Source of the DNA: CAWABB01 sp963701735
GTDB lineage: Bacteria > Bacteroidota > Ignavibacteria > UBA10030 > UBA6906
Direction of reading: 5' to 3'
Length of the DNA: 64,000 nucleotides
Assembly (NCBI GenBank): GCA_963701735.1
Contig: CAVPBI010000017.1
Coordinates: 124,001-188,000 of the forward strand
Below are positions 56,556 through 64,000 of the stretch, in pieces. Below the pieces are notes generated by a model. The model ran no database searches, was not told the origin of the DNA, and saw only the letters and a program-made list of their open reading frames with translations. Both the position numbers and the translations under genes were made by a program. Position 1 is the first letter of the stretch; every line of letters starts with the position of its first letter.

Positions 56556-57515
56556 CTAACGGGCATTGACGACATTTCTCGGGGTTCCCCGCTGGAACGC
56601 GCGGAGGTTCTCGACGGCTTCCGACATCAGCCGCTCCCGGGCCGCCCGGGTCGCCCACGCAATGTGAGGCGTGATGGTGCAGTTCTTCGCGGTCAGGAGC
56701 GGATGGTCGGCGGGCGGCGGCTCGGCGCTCAGCACATCCAATCCTGCGCCCGCGATCCACCCTTCGTTAAGCGCGCGCGCCAGGGCCGGCTCGTCGATCA
56801 CCGGCCCGCGGCTCGTGTTGATCAGGAATGCGGTCCGCTTCATCAGCCGGAGCCGGCTCTCGTCCACGATCGCGCGCGTCCGCTCGGTGAGAGGGCAGTG
56901 GAGCGTCAGGACATCGCTCCTGCGGAACAGCTCGTTCAGGTCGACTGGCTCGAACCCCGCACTCCGGATCCCGCCGGGATCGGGATCGTGGGCGATGACG
57001 TTCATGCCGAATGCACGGGCTGCGCCGGCCGTGGCGGCGCCGATCCGTCCGAACCCCAGGATTCCCATCGTCAGCCCCGACAATTCGGTCAACGGAGAGA
57101 CCCAGAAGGCGAAGTCTTTGGCCCGTGCCCAGGCGCCGTCCGCGACGACCCGGGCATGGTCGGCGACGTGCAGCGTATGATTGAGCAGATGGCCAAAGAC
57201 CATCTGTGTCACGGAGAGCGTGCTGTACGCGGGGACGTTCGTGACGACGACACCCAGCGACCTGGCGGCGCCGGCGTCGACGACGTTGTGCCCCGTCGCC
57301 AGGACTCCCACATAGCGCAGGCCGGGAAGCGCGCGAAGGGTTTCGGCGGTGAGGGGCGTCTTGTTGGTGAGGATGGCGCCAGCGCCGGCGGCCCGTTCGA
57401 TGATCTGCACGGGAGGCGTGCGCTCGTACACCGCGCACTCTCCGAGCGCCCGCAGATCATCCCAGCTCAGGTCGCCGGGGTTCAGTGTGTAGCCATCCAG
57501 AACGACGATGCGCAC
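56556..57515 (-). CDS. D-2-hydroxyacid dehydrogenase
   Basis: The 319-residue product is an NAD-dependent D-isomer-specific 2-hydroxyacid dehydrogenase, comparable to glycerate or hydroxypyruvate reductases. It has LTNKTPLTAETLRALPGLRY, LATGHNVVDAGAARSLGVVV with the substrate loop, the Rossmann motif MGILGFGRIGAATAGAARAFG (as GILGFGRIGAATAG, near 150), the catalytic arginine in LINTSRGPVIDEPAL, the acidic residue in GAGLDVLSAEPP and the catalytic histidine in CTITPHIAWAT. The exact substrate is not evident. GTG 57515 is the start, 16 bases after the DUF4199 gene, so the two are cotranscribed. Confidence 0.9.
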   Translation of the reverse strand: MRIVVLDGYTLNPGDLSWDDLRALGECAVYERTPPVQIIERAAGAGAILTNKTPLTAETLRALPGLRYVGVLATGHNVVDAGAARSLGVVVTNVPAYSTLSVTQMVFGHLLNHTLHVADHARVVADGAWARAKDFAFWVSPLTELSGLTMGILGFGRIGAATAGAARAFGMNVIAHDPDPGGIRSAGFEPVDLNELFRRSDVLTLHCPLTERTRAIVDESRLRLMKRTAFLINTSRGPVIDEPALARALNEGWIAGAGLDVLSAEPPPADHPLLTAKNCTITPHIAWATRAARERLMSEAVENLRAFQRGTPRNVVNAR

Positions 57516-57531
57516 GGCCGCCGGTGGCTCC

Positions 57532-58017
57532 TCAGGCGGTCTTCTTCTTGAGAATCAGGCCCAGCACGGCGGAGGCGAGGAAACCGGTCACGATCGTCCC
57601 GATCGACCCCATGAGGGCGTTGACGGCTGAGGTCTGCATGGGCGCCATCGAGGCCATGACGGCGGCAATCTGCTCGTCCGTCATCCCCTGTGCCCGGTAC
57701 ATCGCCTCTCCCGCAACCCGAACCTCCTCGAAATAGTTGGGAAATACGACGGACGTGAACAGGTAGGAGGCGACGAAGATCACCACGGCGGCTATCAGCG
57801 ACATCATCGTCCCGGCCTTCAGGATCCCCCCGAACGTCTTCTCGGACTCCGGGAGCTGACGCAGCATCCAGTAGAGGACGCCGATTTCGATCAGCACCAC
57901 GACCCAGAACATCGCCTGGAGCGCGGGATCCCGGTACCACCCGGTGAATCCGATCACGTACATCCAGACGGCACAGAGCACGCCGATGATCAATCCGCCC
58001 TTCAGTGTAAGCGACAC
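57532..58017 (-). CDS. DUF4199 membrane protein
   Basis: The 161-residue product has four hydrophobic helices (about 6-25, 36-52, 67-88 and 134-155) and a charged end LKKKTA. A loop between helices 3 and 4 contains YRAQGMTDEQIAAVMASMAP. This layout matches DUF4199 proteins of Bacteroidota, which have no known function. GTG 58017 follows GGGGAGG five bases upstream. It is the first gene of a minus-strand pair behind a clear promoter. Confidence 0.8.
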   Translation of the reverse strand: MSLTLKGGLIIGVLCAVWMYVIGFTGWYRDPALQAMFWVVVLIEIGVLYWMLRQLPESEKTFGGILKAGTMMSLIAAVVIFVASYLFTSVVFPNYFEEVRVAGEAMYRAQGMTDEQIAAVMASMAPMQTSAVNALMGSIGTIVTGFLASAVLGLILKKKTA

Positions 58018-58052
58018 GCGGACCTCCCCGATTGTGTGTGGGAAAACAGTGG

Positions 58053-58081
58053 AGTATACGGTCCGTGCTTCGAAGATTCAA
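58053..58081 (-). promoter_or_regulatory. Promoter of DUF4199-hydroxyacid dehydrogenase operon (minus strand)
   Basis: On the minus strand TTGAAT at 58081-58076, 17 bases, TATACT at 58058-58053, 36 bases before the GTG start. Confidence 0.65.
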
Positions 58082-58116
58082 GTCTCTGGAATGCAGGCGT
58101 TCGGGGGCCCGGGCCT

Positions 58117-58145
58117 TTGCCAAAGAGTGCCCGCTTTCATATATT
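58117..58145 (+). promoter_or_regulatory. Promoter of carB
   Basis: TTGCCA at 58117-58122, 17 bases, TATATT at 58140-58145. The start TTG 58172 is only 26 bases further, with CCGGAG at 58157-58162 as ribosome site. Confidence 0.65.
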
Positions 58146-58171
58146 GACCCAATTGCCCGGAGTTTCCCGCA

Positions 58172-61100
58172 TTGCCCAAGCGTACTGATCTATCCTCCAT
58201 CCTGATCATCGGGTCCGGACCGATCGTCATCGGCCAGGCCTGCGAGTTTGACTATTCCGGTACTCAGGCCTGCAAGGTCCTCCGCGAAGAAGGGTACAGG
58301 GTTGTCCTGATCAACAGCAATCCTGCCACGATCATGACCGACCCGGACCTTGCGGACCGGACCTATATCGAGCCGATCACCCCGTACTTCGTCGAGCGCA
58401 TCATCGAGCGCGAGCACCCCGACGCCATCCTGCCCACGATGGGCGGGCAGACGGCTCTGAACACCGCCGTCGCCCTGGCGGAGAGCGGCGTGCTGGAGAA
58501 GTACGGCGTCGAGCTGATCGGCGCGAAGCTCGAATCGATCAAGAAGGCGGAGGACCGCGAGCTCTTCAAGGCCACCATGGATGCGGCGGGCGTCGCCACA
58601 CCGAAAGGGGGGTTCGTCCGCACGCTGGAAGAGGGGTGGGATCTCGTCCGCTCGATCGGGTTCCCGGCGATCATCCGGCCCTCGTTCACGCTGGGTGGAA
58701 CGGGAGGCGGCATCGCGCGGAGCGCCGAAGATTTTGAGGAAGCGCTGACGCATGGGCTCGAGGCCAGCCCGATCCACGAAGTGTTGCTCGAAGAATCGGT
58801 GATCGGCTGGAAGGAATACGAACTCGAGGTGATGCGGGACATCCGCGACAACGTCGTGATCGTCTGCTCCATCGAGAACTTCGATCCGATGGGCGTGCAC
58901 ACGGGCGACTCCATCACGGTCGCTCCGCAGCAGACCCTGACCGATCGCGAGTATCAGGCCATGCGTGACGACGCGATCAAGATCATCAGGGCGATCGGCG
59001 TCGAGACGGGAGGATCGAACATCCAGTTCGCCGTCAACCCCGCGAACGGCAGGCGCCTGGTCATCGAAATGAATCCGCGCGTCTCGCGCTCCTCCGCGCT
59101 GGCGTCAAAGGCCACCGGTTTCCCCATCGCCAAGATCGCCGCGAAGCTCGCGGTCGGATACACCCTCGACGAAATCCCGAACGACATCACGAAAGTCACG
59201 CCTGCGTCGTTCGAGCCGACCATCGACTACTGCGTCGTGAAGATCCCCCGGTGGGATTTCGAGAAGTTCCGCGGCGTGGACGACACGCTCGGGGTGCAGA
59301 TGAAGTCGGTCGGGGAGGCCATGTCCTTCGGTCGCACGTTCAAGGAAGCGCTGCAGAAGGCGCTGCGCTCGCTCGAGCAGGGGCGCTTCGGACTCGGCGC
59401 GGACGGAAAGGACGTCGTCGACGTATCCGCGATCCCGGAGGACGGACGCGCGGGATGGCGGGAGCGGGTGGGCAACAAGCTGGCGGTGCCCAGGCCCGAC
59501 AATATCTTCTGGATCCGGTACGCCTTCCAGCTGGGGTTCACGATCAAGGAGCTGAGCGCGATCACCGGCATCGACCCGTGGTTCCTCCACAATATCAAGC
59601 AGATTGTCGACCTCGAGGCGCGCATACGGGAATCGGGTGCACTCGACGCCGCCGGGTTCCGCGAGGCCAAATCGTTCGGGTTCTCCGATCGCCAGCTTGC
59701 GTTTCTTCTCAAGACCGACGAGGGGACCATACGGCAGCGGCGGATCAGCCTCGGGGTCGCGCCCGTCTATAAGACGGTCGACACCTGCGCGGCCGAGTTT
59801 GCCGCCGACACCCCGTACCACTACTCCACCTACGAATCCGAGAACGAAAGCCGCAGGTCCGACAGGAAGAAGGTCATGATCCTCGGGGGAGGTCCGAACC
59901 GCATCGGACAGGGGATCGAGTTCGACTACTGTTGCGTGCACGGCGTGATGGGGCTCGCGGACGAAGGGTACGAGACCATCATGGTCAACTGCAACCCCGA
60001 GACGGTTTCGACGGACTACGACACAACCGACAAACTGTACTTCGAGCCGCTGACGCTCGAGGATGTGCTCAACATTTGCGATCTCGAGAAGCCGGTGGGC
60101 GTCATCGTCAGCTTCGGCGGTCAGACCCCGCTGAAGCTTGCCAAGGCTCTCGAGGCGAAGGGGATCAGGATCCTGGGGACGTCCACCGAGGGGATCGATC
60201 TCGCGGAGGACCGGAAACGGTTCGGGCTGCTCCTTGAGAAGCTGGACATCCCGTGCCCGCCGTACGGAACGGCCGGCGACCTGGCCGGGGCGCTGGAGGT
60301 GGCGGCGCGTGTCGGCTACCCCGTGCTCGTGCGGCCGTCCTATGTCCTGGGGGGGCGCGCCATGGAGATCTGCTACGACGACGACGGCCTGCGGGAGTAC
60401 ATGGAGAAGGCCGTCAACGTCTCCCCCGACCATCCCGTCCTGATCGACCGCTTCCTGGAGGACGCCTTCGAGTTCGATGTGGACGCCGTATGCGACGGGA
60501 GGGACGTCTTCATCGGCGGGGTCATGCAGCACATCGAGGAGGCGGGCATCCATTCCGGCGACAGCTCCTGCGTGCTTCCGCCGTATGCCGTGACCCCCCA
60601 GCAGCTTCACACGCTGATCTCCTACACGAAGCAGCTGGCGCGCGGGCTCAACGTTGTGGGCCTGATCAACGTGCAGTACGCAATGCGGGACGGCGTGGTG
60701 TATGTCCTGGAGGTCAATCCCCGCGCGTCGCGCACCGTTCCGTTCGTCAGCAAGACAACCGGCATCCCGCTCGCCAAGGTCGCGGCGAAAGTCATGGTGG
60801 GCCGCACGCTGCAGGATCTCGACATCCGCGGATACGGCTGGGCGAAGCACGTGGCCGTCAAGGAGTCCGTCTTCCCGTTCCCGAAATTCCCTCACGCGCG
60901 GCACTTCCTGGGCCCCGAGATGCGGTCGACCGGCGAAGTGATGGGGATCTCGGACAGCTTCGGCGTCTCGTTCGCGAAGGCCTCCATTGCCGCAGGCAGC
61001 ACGCTTCCGGAAAAGGGGACCGTGTTCGTCAGCCTGAACAACTTCGACAAGAAGGACCGGGCAGTTGCTATCGTGCGATCGTTCGTGCGGCTCGGGTTCA

Positions 61101-61498
61101 CGATCATCGCGACCGAAGGGACGTCCGCGTTCCTGAAGAACCGCGGCATCAACAACCGGCCGGTCCTCAAGGCGAGCGAAGGGACGCTCAACATCATCGA
61201 CATCATCCGGAACGGGTGGGTCCAGCTCATCGTCAACACGCCGCTCGGGCAGGTGTCCCGCAAAGACGAGCACGCCATCGGGCGCACCGCGTACGAGTAC
61301 AAGATCCCCTTCATCACAACGCTGTCTGCCGCAGCGTCCGCCGCAAAGAGCATTGAGCAGCTCCGCACACGCCGCCTTGGCGTGCTGAGCATCCAGGAGC
61401 ACCACGAGCTGGCCTCCCAGGGGGGCGGGACGCATACCGTGGAGACGCTCGAGGATTGCACGCGCCTTCTGGAGTACATCAAAGCCTTCCAGATGTGA
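58172..61498 (+). CDS. carB: Carbamoyl-phosphate synthase large subunit
   Basis: CarB makes carbamoyl phosphate from bicarbonate, ammonia and two ATP for pyrimidines, arginine and other carbamoylations. The 1108-residue protein contains two ATP-grasp halves: SILIIGSGPIVIGQACEFDY at the start and MILGGGPNRIGQGIEFDYCC near 569-588. Each half has its FGGQTPL or MGGQTAL motif and an EMNPRVSRSS or EVNPRASRT metal site. A C-terminal MGS-like domain starts near FVSLNNFDKKDRAVAIVRSF (about 951). It is slightly longer than E. coli CarB (about 1073). carA is not in this window. The start is TTG 58172. A carbamoyltransferase begins one base after its stop. Confidence 0.96.
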   Translation: MPKRTDLSSILIIGSGPIVIGQACEFDYSGTQACKVLREEGYRVVLINSNPATIMTDPDLADRTYIEPITPYFVERIIEREHPDAILPTMGGQTALNTAVALAESGVLEKYGVELIGAKLESIKKAEDRELFKATMDAAGVATPKGGFVRTLEEGWDLVRSIGFPAIIRPSFTLGGTGGGIARSAEDFEEALTHGLEASPIHEVLLEESVIGWKEYELEVMRDIRDNVVIVCSIENFDPMGVHTGDSITVAPQQTLTDREYQAMRDDAIKIIRAIGVETGGSNIQFAVNPANGRRLVIEMNPRVSRSSALASKATGFPIAKIAAKLAVGYTLDEIPNDITKVTPASFEPTIDYCVVKIPRWDFEKFRGVDDTLGVQMKSVGEAMSFGRTFKEALQKALRSLEQGRFGLGADGKDVVDVSAIPEDGRAGWRERVGNKLAVPRPDNIFWIRYAFQLGFTIKELSAITGIDPWFLHNIKQIVDLEARIRESGALDAAGFREAKSFGFSDRQLAFLLKTDEGTIRQRRISLGVAPVYKTVDTCAAEFAADTPYHYSTYESENESRRSDRKKVMILGGGPNRIGQGIEFDYCCVHGVMGLADEGYETIMVNCNPETVSTDYDTTDKLYFEPLTLEDVLNICDLEKPVGVIVSFGGQTPLKLAKALEAKGIRILGTSTEGIDLAEDRKRFGLLLEKLDIPCPPYGTAGDLAGALEVAARVGYPVLVRPSYVLGGRAMEICYDDDGLREYMEKAVNVSPDHPVLIDRFLEDAFEFDVDAVCDGRDVFIGGVMQHIEEAGIHSGDSSCVLPPYAVTPQQLHTLISYTKQLARGLNVVGLINVQYAMRDGVVYVLEVNPRASRTVPFVSKTTGIPLAKVAAKVMVGRTLQDLDIRGYGWAKHVAVKESVFPFPKFPHARHFLGPEMRSTGEVMGISDSFGVSFAKASIAAGSTLPEKGTVFVSLNNFDKKDRAVAIVRSFVRLGFTIIATEGTSAFLKNRGINNRPVLKASEGTLNIIDIIRNGWVQLIVNTPLGQVSRKDEHAIGRTAYEYKIPFITTLSAAASAAKSIEQLRTRRLGVLSIQEHHELASQGGGTHTVETLEDCTRLLEYIKAFQM

Positions 61499-61499
61499 G

Positions 61500-63329
61500 A
61501 TGTCCTCCGGGCCCGTTCATATCCTGGGCATCTCGTGCTACTATCACGATGCCGCCGCCGCGCTTGTGACCGACGGCCGCGTCGTCGCGGCCGCGCAGGA
61601 AGAACGGTTCACCCGCAAGAAGCACGATTCCGGCTTCCCCGAGCACGCCATCGCGTACTGCCTGTCGGAAGCGGGGATCTCCCATGCCGATCTCTCGTTT
61701 GTCGTATTCTACGACAAACCGCTCCTGAAATTCGAGCGCATCCTTGAGACGTACCTGAGCTATGCACCCCGCGGGATCCGGTCGTTCATGATGGCCATGC
61801 CGCTCTGGCTGAAGGAGAAGCTCTGGATCCCGAGCCTCATCAGGGACCAGATCGAGTTCGACGGGCCGATACTACTCACGGAGCACCACGAGTCGCACGC
61901 GGCGTCGGCGTTCTATCCGTCCCCGTTCGCCCGGGCGGCCTTCCTGACGATGGACGGCGTGGGGGAATGGGCCACCACGAGCTACGGGATCGGAGACGGC
62001 AACAGGATCGACATCCTCGGGGAGCTCCGGTTCCCGCACTCCCCGGGTCTGCTGTACTCGGCGTTCACCTACTTCACGGGGTTCAAGGTGAATTCGGCGG
62101 AGTACAAGGTCATGGGGCTCGCCCCGTACGGGCGGCCGACGTACGTGCAGGCGATCCTGGATCACCTGATCGATCTGAAGGAGGACGGATCGTTCAGGAT
62201 GAACATGGAGTTCTTTGATTACTGCGCCGGGCTCCGGATGACCAGCGGGAAGTTCGACGCCCTGTTCGGCGGCCCGCCCCGGGCGCCGGAATCGCCGCTC
62301 ACGGAACGGGAGATGGACCTCGCGCGCTCGCTGCAGGACGTGACCGAGGAGATCATGCTGCGCATGACCCGCCACGTTCACCGTGAGACGGGGGAGAAGA
62401 ACCTCGTGCTGGCCGGAGGCGTGGCGTTGAACTGCGTCGGCAACGGCCGCATCCTCCGGGAGGGCCCGTTCGAGAATCTCTGGATCCAGCCGGCGGCCGG
62501 CGATGCCGGAGGCGCCCTCGGGGCTGCGCTCTTCGCATGGTACGCCCACCAGGCGAATCCCCGCACGGCAGACGGCCGGCGGGACGCGCAACGGGGGTCG
62601 TACCTGGGTCCCGCCTACGATGACGCCGCCATCGAGGAGACGCTCCGGAAGAACGGTGCGCGGTACCGCAGGCTCCAGCGGGAGGAGCTGCTCGAGACGG
62701 TGGCCGAGCTGCTCGAACGGGAAAATGTCATCGGATGGTTTCAGGGGAGGATGGAGTTCGGCCCGCGCGCCCTCGGGGCGAGGAGCATCCTCGGAGATCC
62801 CCGCTCGAAGCGGATGCAGGCCGTGATGAATCTCAAGATCAAGTACCGGGAATCGTTCCGGCCGTTCGCCCCGTCGGTGCTCCGGGAGCACGTCGGGGAC
62901 TTCTTCGAACTCGACAGGAGCAGCCCGTATATGCTGCTGGTCGCCCCGGTCGTGGAGCGGCGACGGATTGCGATGACGCCCGAGCAGGAAAGCCTCTTCG
63001 GGATCGACAGGCTGAACGTCCCGCGCTCGGATATTCCCGCGGTCACGCACGTCGACTACTCCGCGCGCATTCAGACCGTGGAACGGGACGACCACCCGCT
63101 CTATTACGACCTGATCGAAACGTTCCGCCGCCGAACGGGCTGTCCGCTCCTCGTCAATACGTCGTTCAACGTGCGGGGCGAGCCGATCGTGTGCAGGCCG
63201 GAGGAGGCCTACCGCTGTTTCATGAGGACGGAGATGGACTATCTGGTCGTGGGCAGCTTCCTCCTGGCGAAGTCAGAGCAGGACACAGGTGGAGCAGGAC
63301 GCATCGTGGAAGAAGGAGTTCGAGCTTGA
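61500..63329 (+). CDS. NodU/CmcH-family carbamoyltransferase
   Basis: The 609-residue product transfers the carbamoyl group of carbamoyl phosphate to a hydroxyl of an unknown acceptor. It has ILGISCYYHDAAAALVTDGR at 8-27, the conserved EERFTRKKHDSGFP (near 34), TEHHESHAASAFYPSPFARA (near 126-145) with the metal histidines, and VLAGGVALNCVGNGRIL (near 301-317). The C-terminal adenylate-binding part is EFGPRALGARSILGDPRS (near 419) and LLVNTSFNVRGEPIVCRPEE. It starts one base after carB, so producer and user of carbamoyl phosphate are cotranscribed. The acceptor may be a surface glycan or secreted metabolite. Confidence 0.92.
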   Translation: MSSGPVHILGISCYYHDAAAALVTDGRVVAAAQEERFTRKKHDSGFPEHAIAYCLSEAGISHADLSFVVFYDKPLLKFERILETYLSYAPRGIRSFMMAMPLWLKEKLWIPSLIRDQIEFDGPILLTEHHESHAASAFYPSPFARAAFLTMDGVGEWATTSYGIGDGNRIDILGELRFPHSPGLLYSAFTYFTGFKVNSAEYKVMGLAPYGRPTYVQAILDHLIDLKEDGSFRMNMEFFDYCAGLRMTSGKFDALFGGPPRAPESPLTEREMDLARSLQDVTEEIMLRMTRHVHRETGEKNLVLAGGVALNCVGNGRILREGPFENLWIQPAAGDAGGALGAALFAWYAHQANPRTADGRRDAQRGSYLGPAYDDAAIEETLRKNGARYRRLQREELLETVAELLERENVIGWFQGRMEFGPRALGARSILGDPRSKRMQAVMNLKIKYRESFRPFAPSVLREHVGDFFELDRSSPYMLLVAPVVERRRIAMTPEQESLFGIDRLNVPRSDIPAVTHVDYSARIQTVERDDHPLYYDLIETFRRRTGCPLLVNTSFNVRGEPIVCRPEEAYRCFMRTEMDYLVVGSFLLAKSEQDTGGAGRIVEEGVRA

Positions 63330-63707
63330 CTGAGGTGCGGAAATTCGGTTTGATGTTTGCAGCGATCAGCGCCGCGGTGGCCGGATACCTGGCCTACACA
63401 GGCTCCCCTCTCTGGCCGTGGTTCGGGGGAGGCGGGGCTGTTCTTCCTTGTCACCGGGCTGTTTGCGGAGCCGGTGCTGCGCCCCGTGCATGCGGGCTGG
63501 ATGAAGTTCGCCCATGTGCTCGGCTGGATCAACACGCGCCTTCTGCTGGGCCTCTTCTTCTATCTGGTTCTGACGCCCGTCGCGCTCGTGCTCAGGCTCG
63601 CGGGGAAGGATCTGTTGCAGCAGCGGCTGGACCGCTCCGCGCAGTCGTACTGGGTGAAGCGTGAGCCGGCGCAGATCGATCCGGAACGATACGAACGGCT
63701 TTTCTGA
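63326..63707 (+). CDS. SxtJ-like small membrane protein (frameshifted)
   Basis: TTG 63326 overlaps the carbamoyltransferase stop. The first frame reads TEVRKFGLMFAAISAAVAGY and a first membrane helix to about 63424. The family sequence then continues in the next frame with AGLFFLVTGLFAEPVLRPVH, GWMKFAHVLGWINTRLLLGL, FFYLVLTPVALVLRLAGKD and QSYWVKREP. One extra G in the GGGGG run at 63425-63429 explains the break. The order is typical of SxtJ-type proteins, which regularly follow NodU-type carbamoyltransferases. Three to four membrane helices are predicted; function is unknown. Confidence 0.78.
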
Positions 63708-63721
63708 TCAGGGACGCATTC

Positions 63722-63907
63722 ATGGCACGACGGAAGACAGCGGGACGCGGGGGGAAGCTCACCATCCTTAGCGAGCTCTGGGACTTCATGAAGGTGCGGA
63801 AGAAGTGGTGGCTGGGTCCGATCATCCTCATGCTGCTCTTGCTCGGACTCCTCGTGGTGTTCACGCAGGGGTCGGCGCTGGCGCCGTTCATCTACACGCT
63901 GTTCTAG
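63722..63907 (+). CDS. DUF5989-family small membrane protein
   Basis: The 61-residue product has a basic N-terminus, LSELWDFMKVRKKWWLGPII then LMLLLLGLLVVFTQGSALAP and ends FIYTLF. One membrane helix and the KKWWLGPI and GSALAPFIY signatures match DUF5989, a family found beside carbamoyltransferase and SxtJ genes. It starts 14 bases after the SxtJ-like gene. The role in the system is unknown; a scaffold or partner of the SxtJ-like protein is a guess. Confidence 0.8.
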   Translation: MARRKTAGRGGKLTILSELWDFMKVRKKWWLGPIILMLLLLGLLVVFTQGSALAPFIYTLF

Positions 63908-63916
63908 CCCGAACCT

Positions 63917-64000
63917 CTAGAAGCGTTTCAGGAACGCCAGCAGCTGTTCGTTGAACACCTCGGGGTTCTCGATGTTGCTCATGTGACCCGCGGCCGGGAT
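63917..64000 (-). CDS. Alpha/beta hydrolase (3' end only)
   Basis: The minus strand carries the last 27 codons of a gene that continues beyond the right edge: IPAAGHMSNIENPEVFNEQL then LAFLKRF and a stop at 63919-63917. The AGHMSNIENPEVFN block is the typical end of alpha/beta hydrolases such as PcaD-like esterases, with the catalytic histidine in GHMS. The gene converges with the DUF5989 gene, leaving a 9-base gap. The substrate cannot be told. Confidence 0.75.
   Translation of the reverse strand: MPAAGHMSNIENPEVFNEQLLAFLKRF

Noticed and set aside
56248..56760. 170-codon minus-strand frame in the gap and into the hydroxyacid dehydrogenase
   Set aside because: Arg/Gly/Ala-rich shadow composition; the part over the dehydrogenase is out of frame with the real gene.
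59105..61435. 776-codon open frame antisense to carB
   Set aside because: It is entirely explained as the reverse frame of an intact carB.

Overview
The window is a dense, GC-rich bacterial chromosome segment with about 52 genes, nearly all housekeeping. The likely host is a Gram-negative member of the Bacteroidota/Ignavibacteriota (FCB) side of the tree. Three things support this: a CotH-family secreted protein at the left edge ends in a type IX secretion sorting domain (NYPNPFN motif, KRLVLVR tail), there is a GWxTD-domain protein and a DUF4199 protein, and lpxB and lpxK show a lipid A outer membrane. No rRNA, tRNA, IS element, prophage or CRISPR array was seen.

Layout. 1-13.8 kb, all plus: partial cotH, then gap-pgk-rhomboid-ispG, ymdB-like-folD, pruA-sucC-gatB-universal stress protein-tpiA. 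13.9-23.1 kb: a large membrane protein with a GH2-like but apparently inactive outer part, then smc, a HAD phosphatase, lpxB and lpxK. 23.2-31.4 kb: ppdK, queA, an APC permease, ispD, plsY, gpsA. 31.6-36.5 kb, minus: a membrane pyrophosphatase, a sodium:neurotransmitter-symporter-type transporter with a tiny partner subunit, and a DedA protein. 36.7-43.2 kb, plus: recG, then a four-gene cassette of two D-Ala-D-Ala-ligase-like ATP-grasp enzymes, a GNAT acetyltransferase and a lysine 2,3-aminomutase-type radical SAM enzyme. 43.3-56 kb: a lone receiver protein (minus), dnaG, then a long plus-strand run of envelope and lipid genes (glycosyltransferase 9, DUF3108, a deoxyhypusine-synthase-like unknown, CPBP protease, cdsA, rimO, GWxTD, Omp85 family, rnhB, yraN). 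56-64 kb: a minus-strand pair (D-2-hydroxyacid dehydrogenase, DUF4199), then carB, a carbamoyltransferase, an SxtJ-like protein, a DUF5989 protein, and the tail of an alpha/beta hydrolase.

Themes. Lower glycolysis (gap, pgk, tpiA, ppdK) sits near a K+-independent-type proton pyrophosphatase, which suggests a pyrophosphate-aware energy economy. Membrane lipid and lipid A synthesis (plsY, gpsA, cdsA, lpxB, lpxK) and isoprenoid synthesis (ispD, ispG) are also well represented. Many genes overlap by a few bases (ATGA, TGATG, TTGA) and GTG or TTG starts are common. Promoters are easy to see: a TTGNNN box, usually exactly 17 bases, then TATATT, TAGATT or TATCTT.

Important caution. At least nine conserved genes, including dnaG and ispD, are interrupted by single-base indels after which the family sequence continues in another frame. 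This pattern fits uncorrected assembly errors better than gene decay. I list each such gene once, over its reconstructed span.

The most novel material is the ATP-grasp/GNAT/aminomutase cassette (39.2-43.2 kb), the GH2-like membrane pseudoenzyme (13.9-16.5 kb), and the carbamoyl-phosphate synthase to carbamoyltransferase linkage (58.2-63.9 kb).
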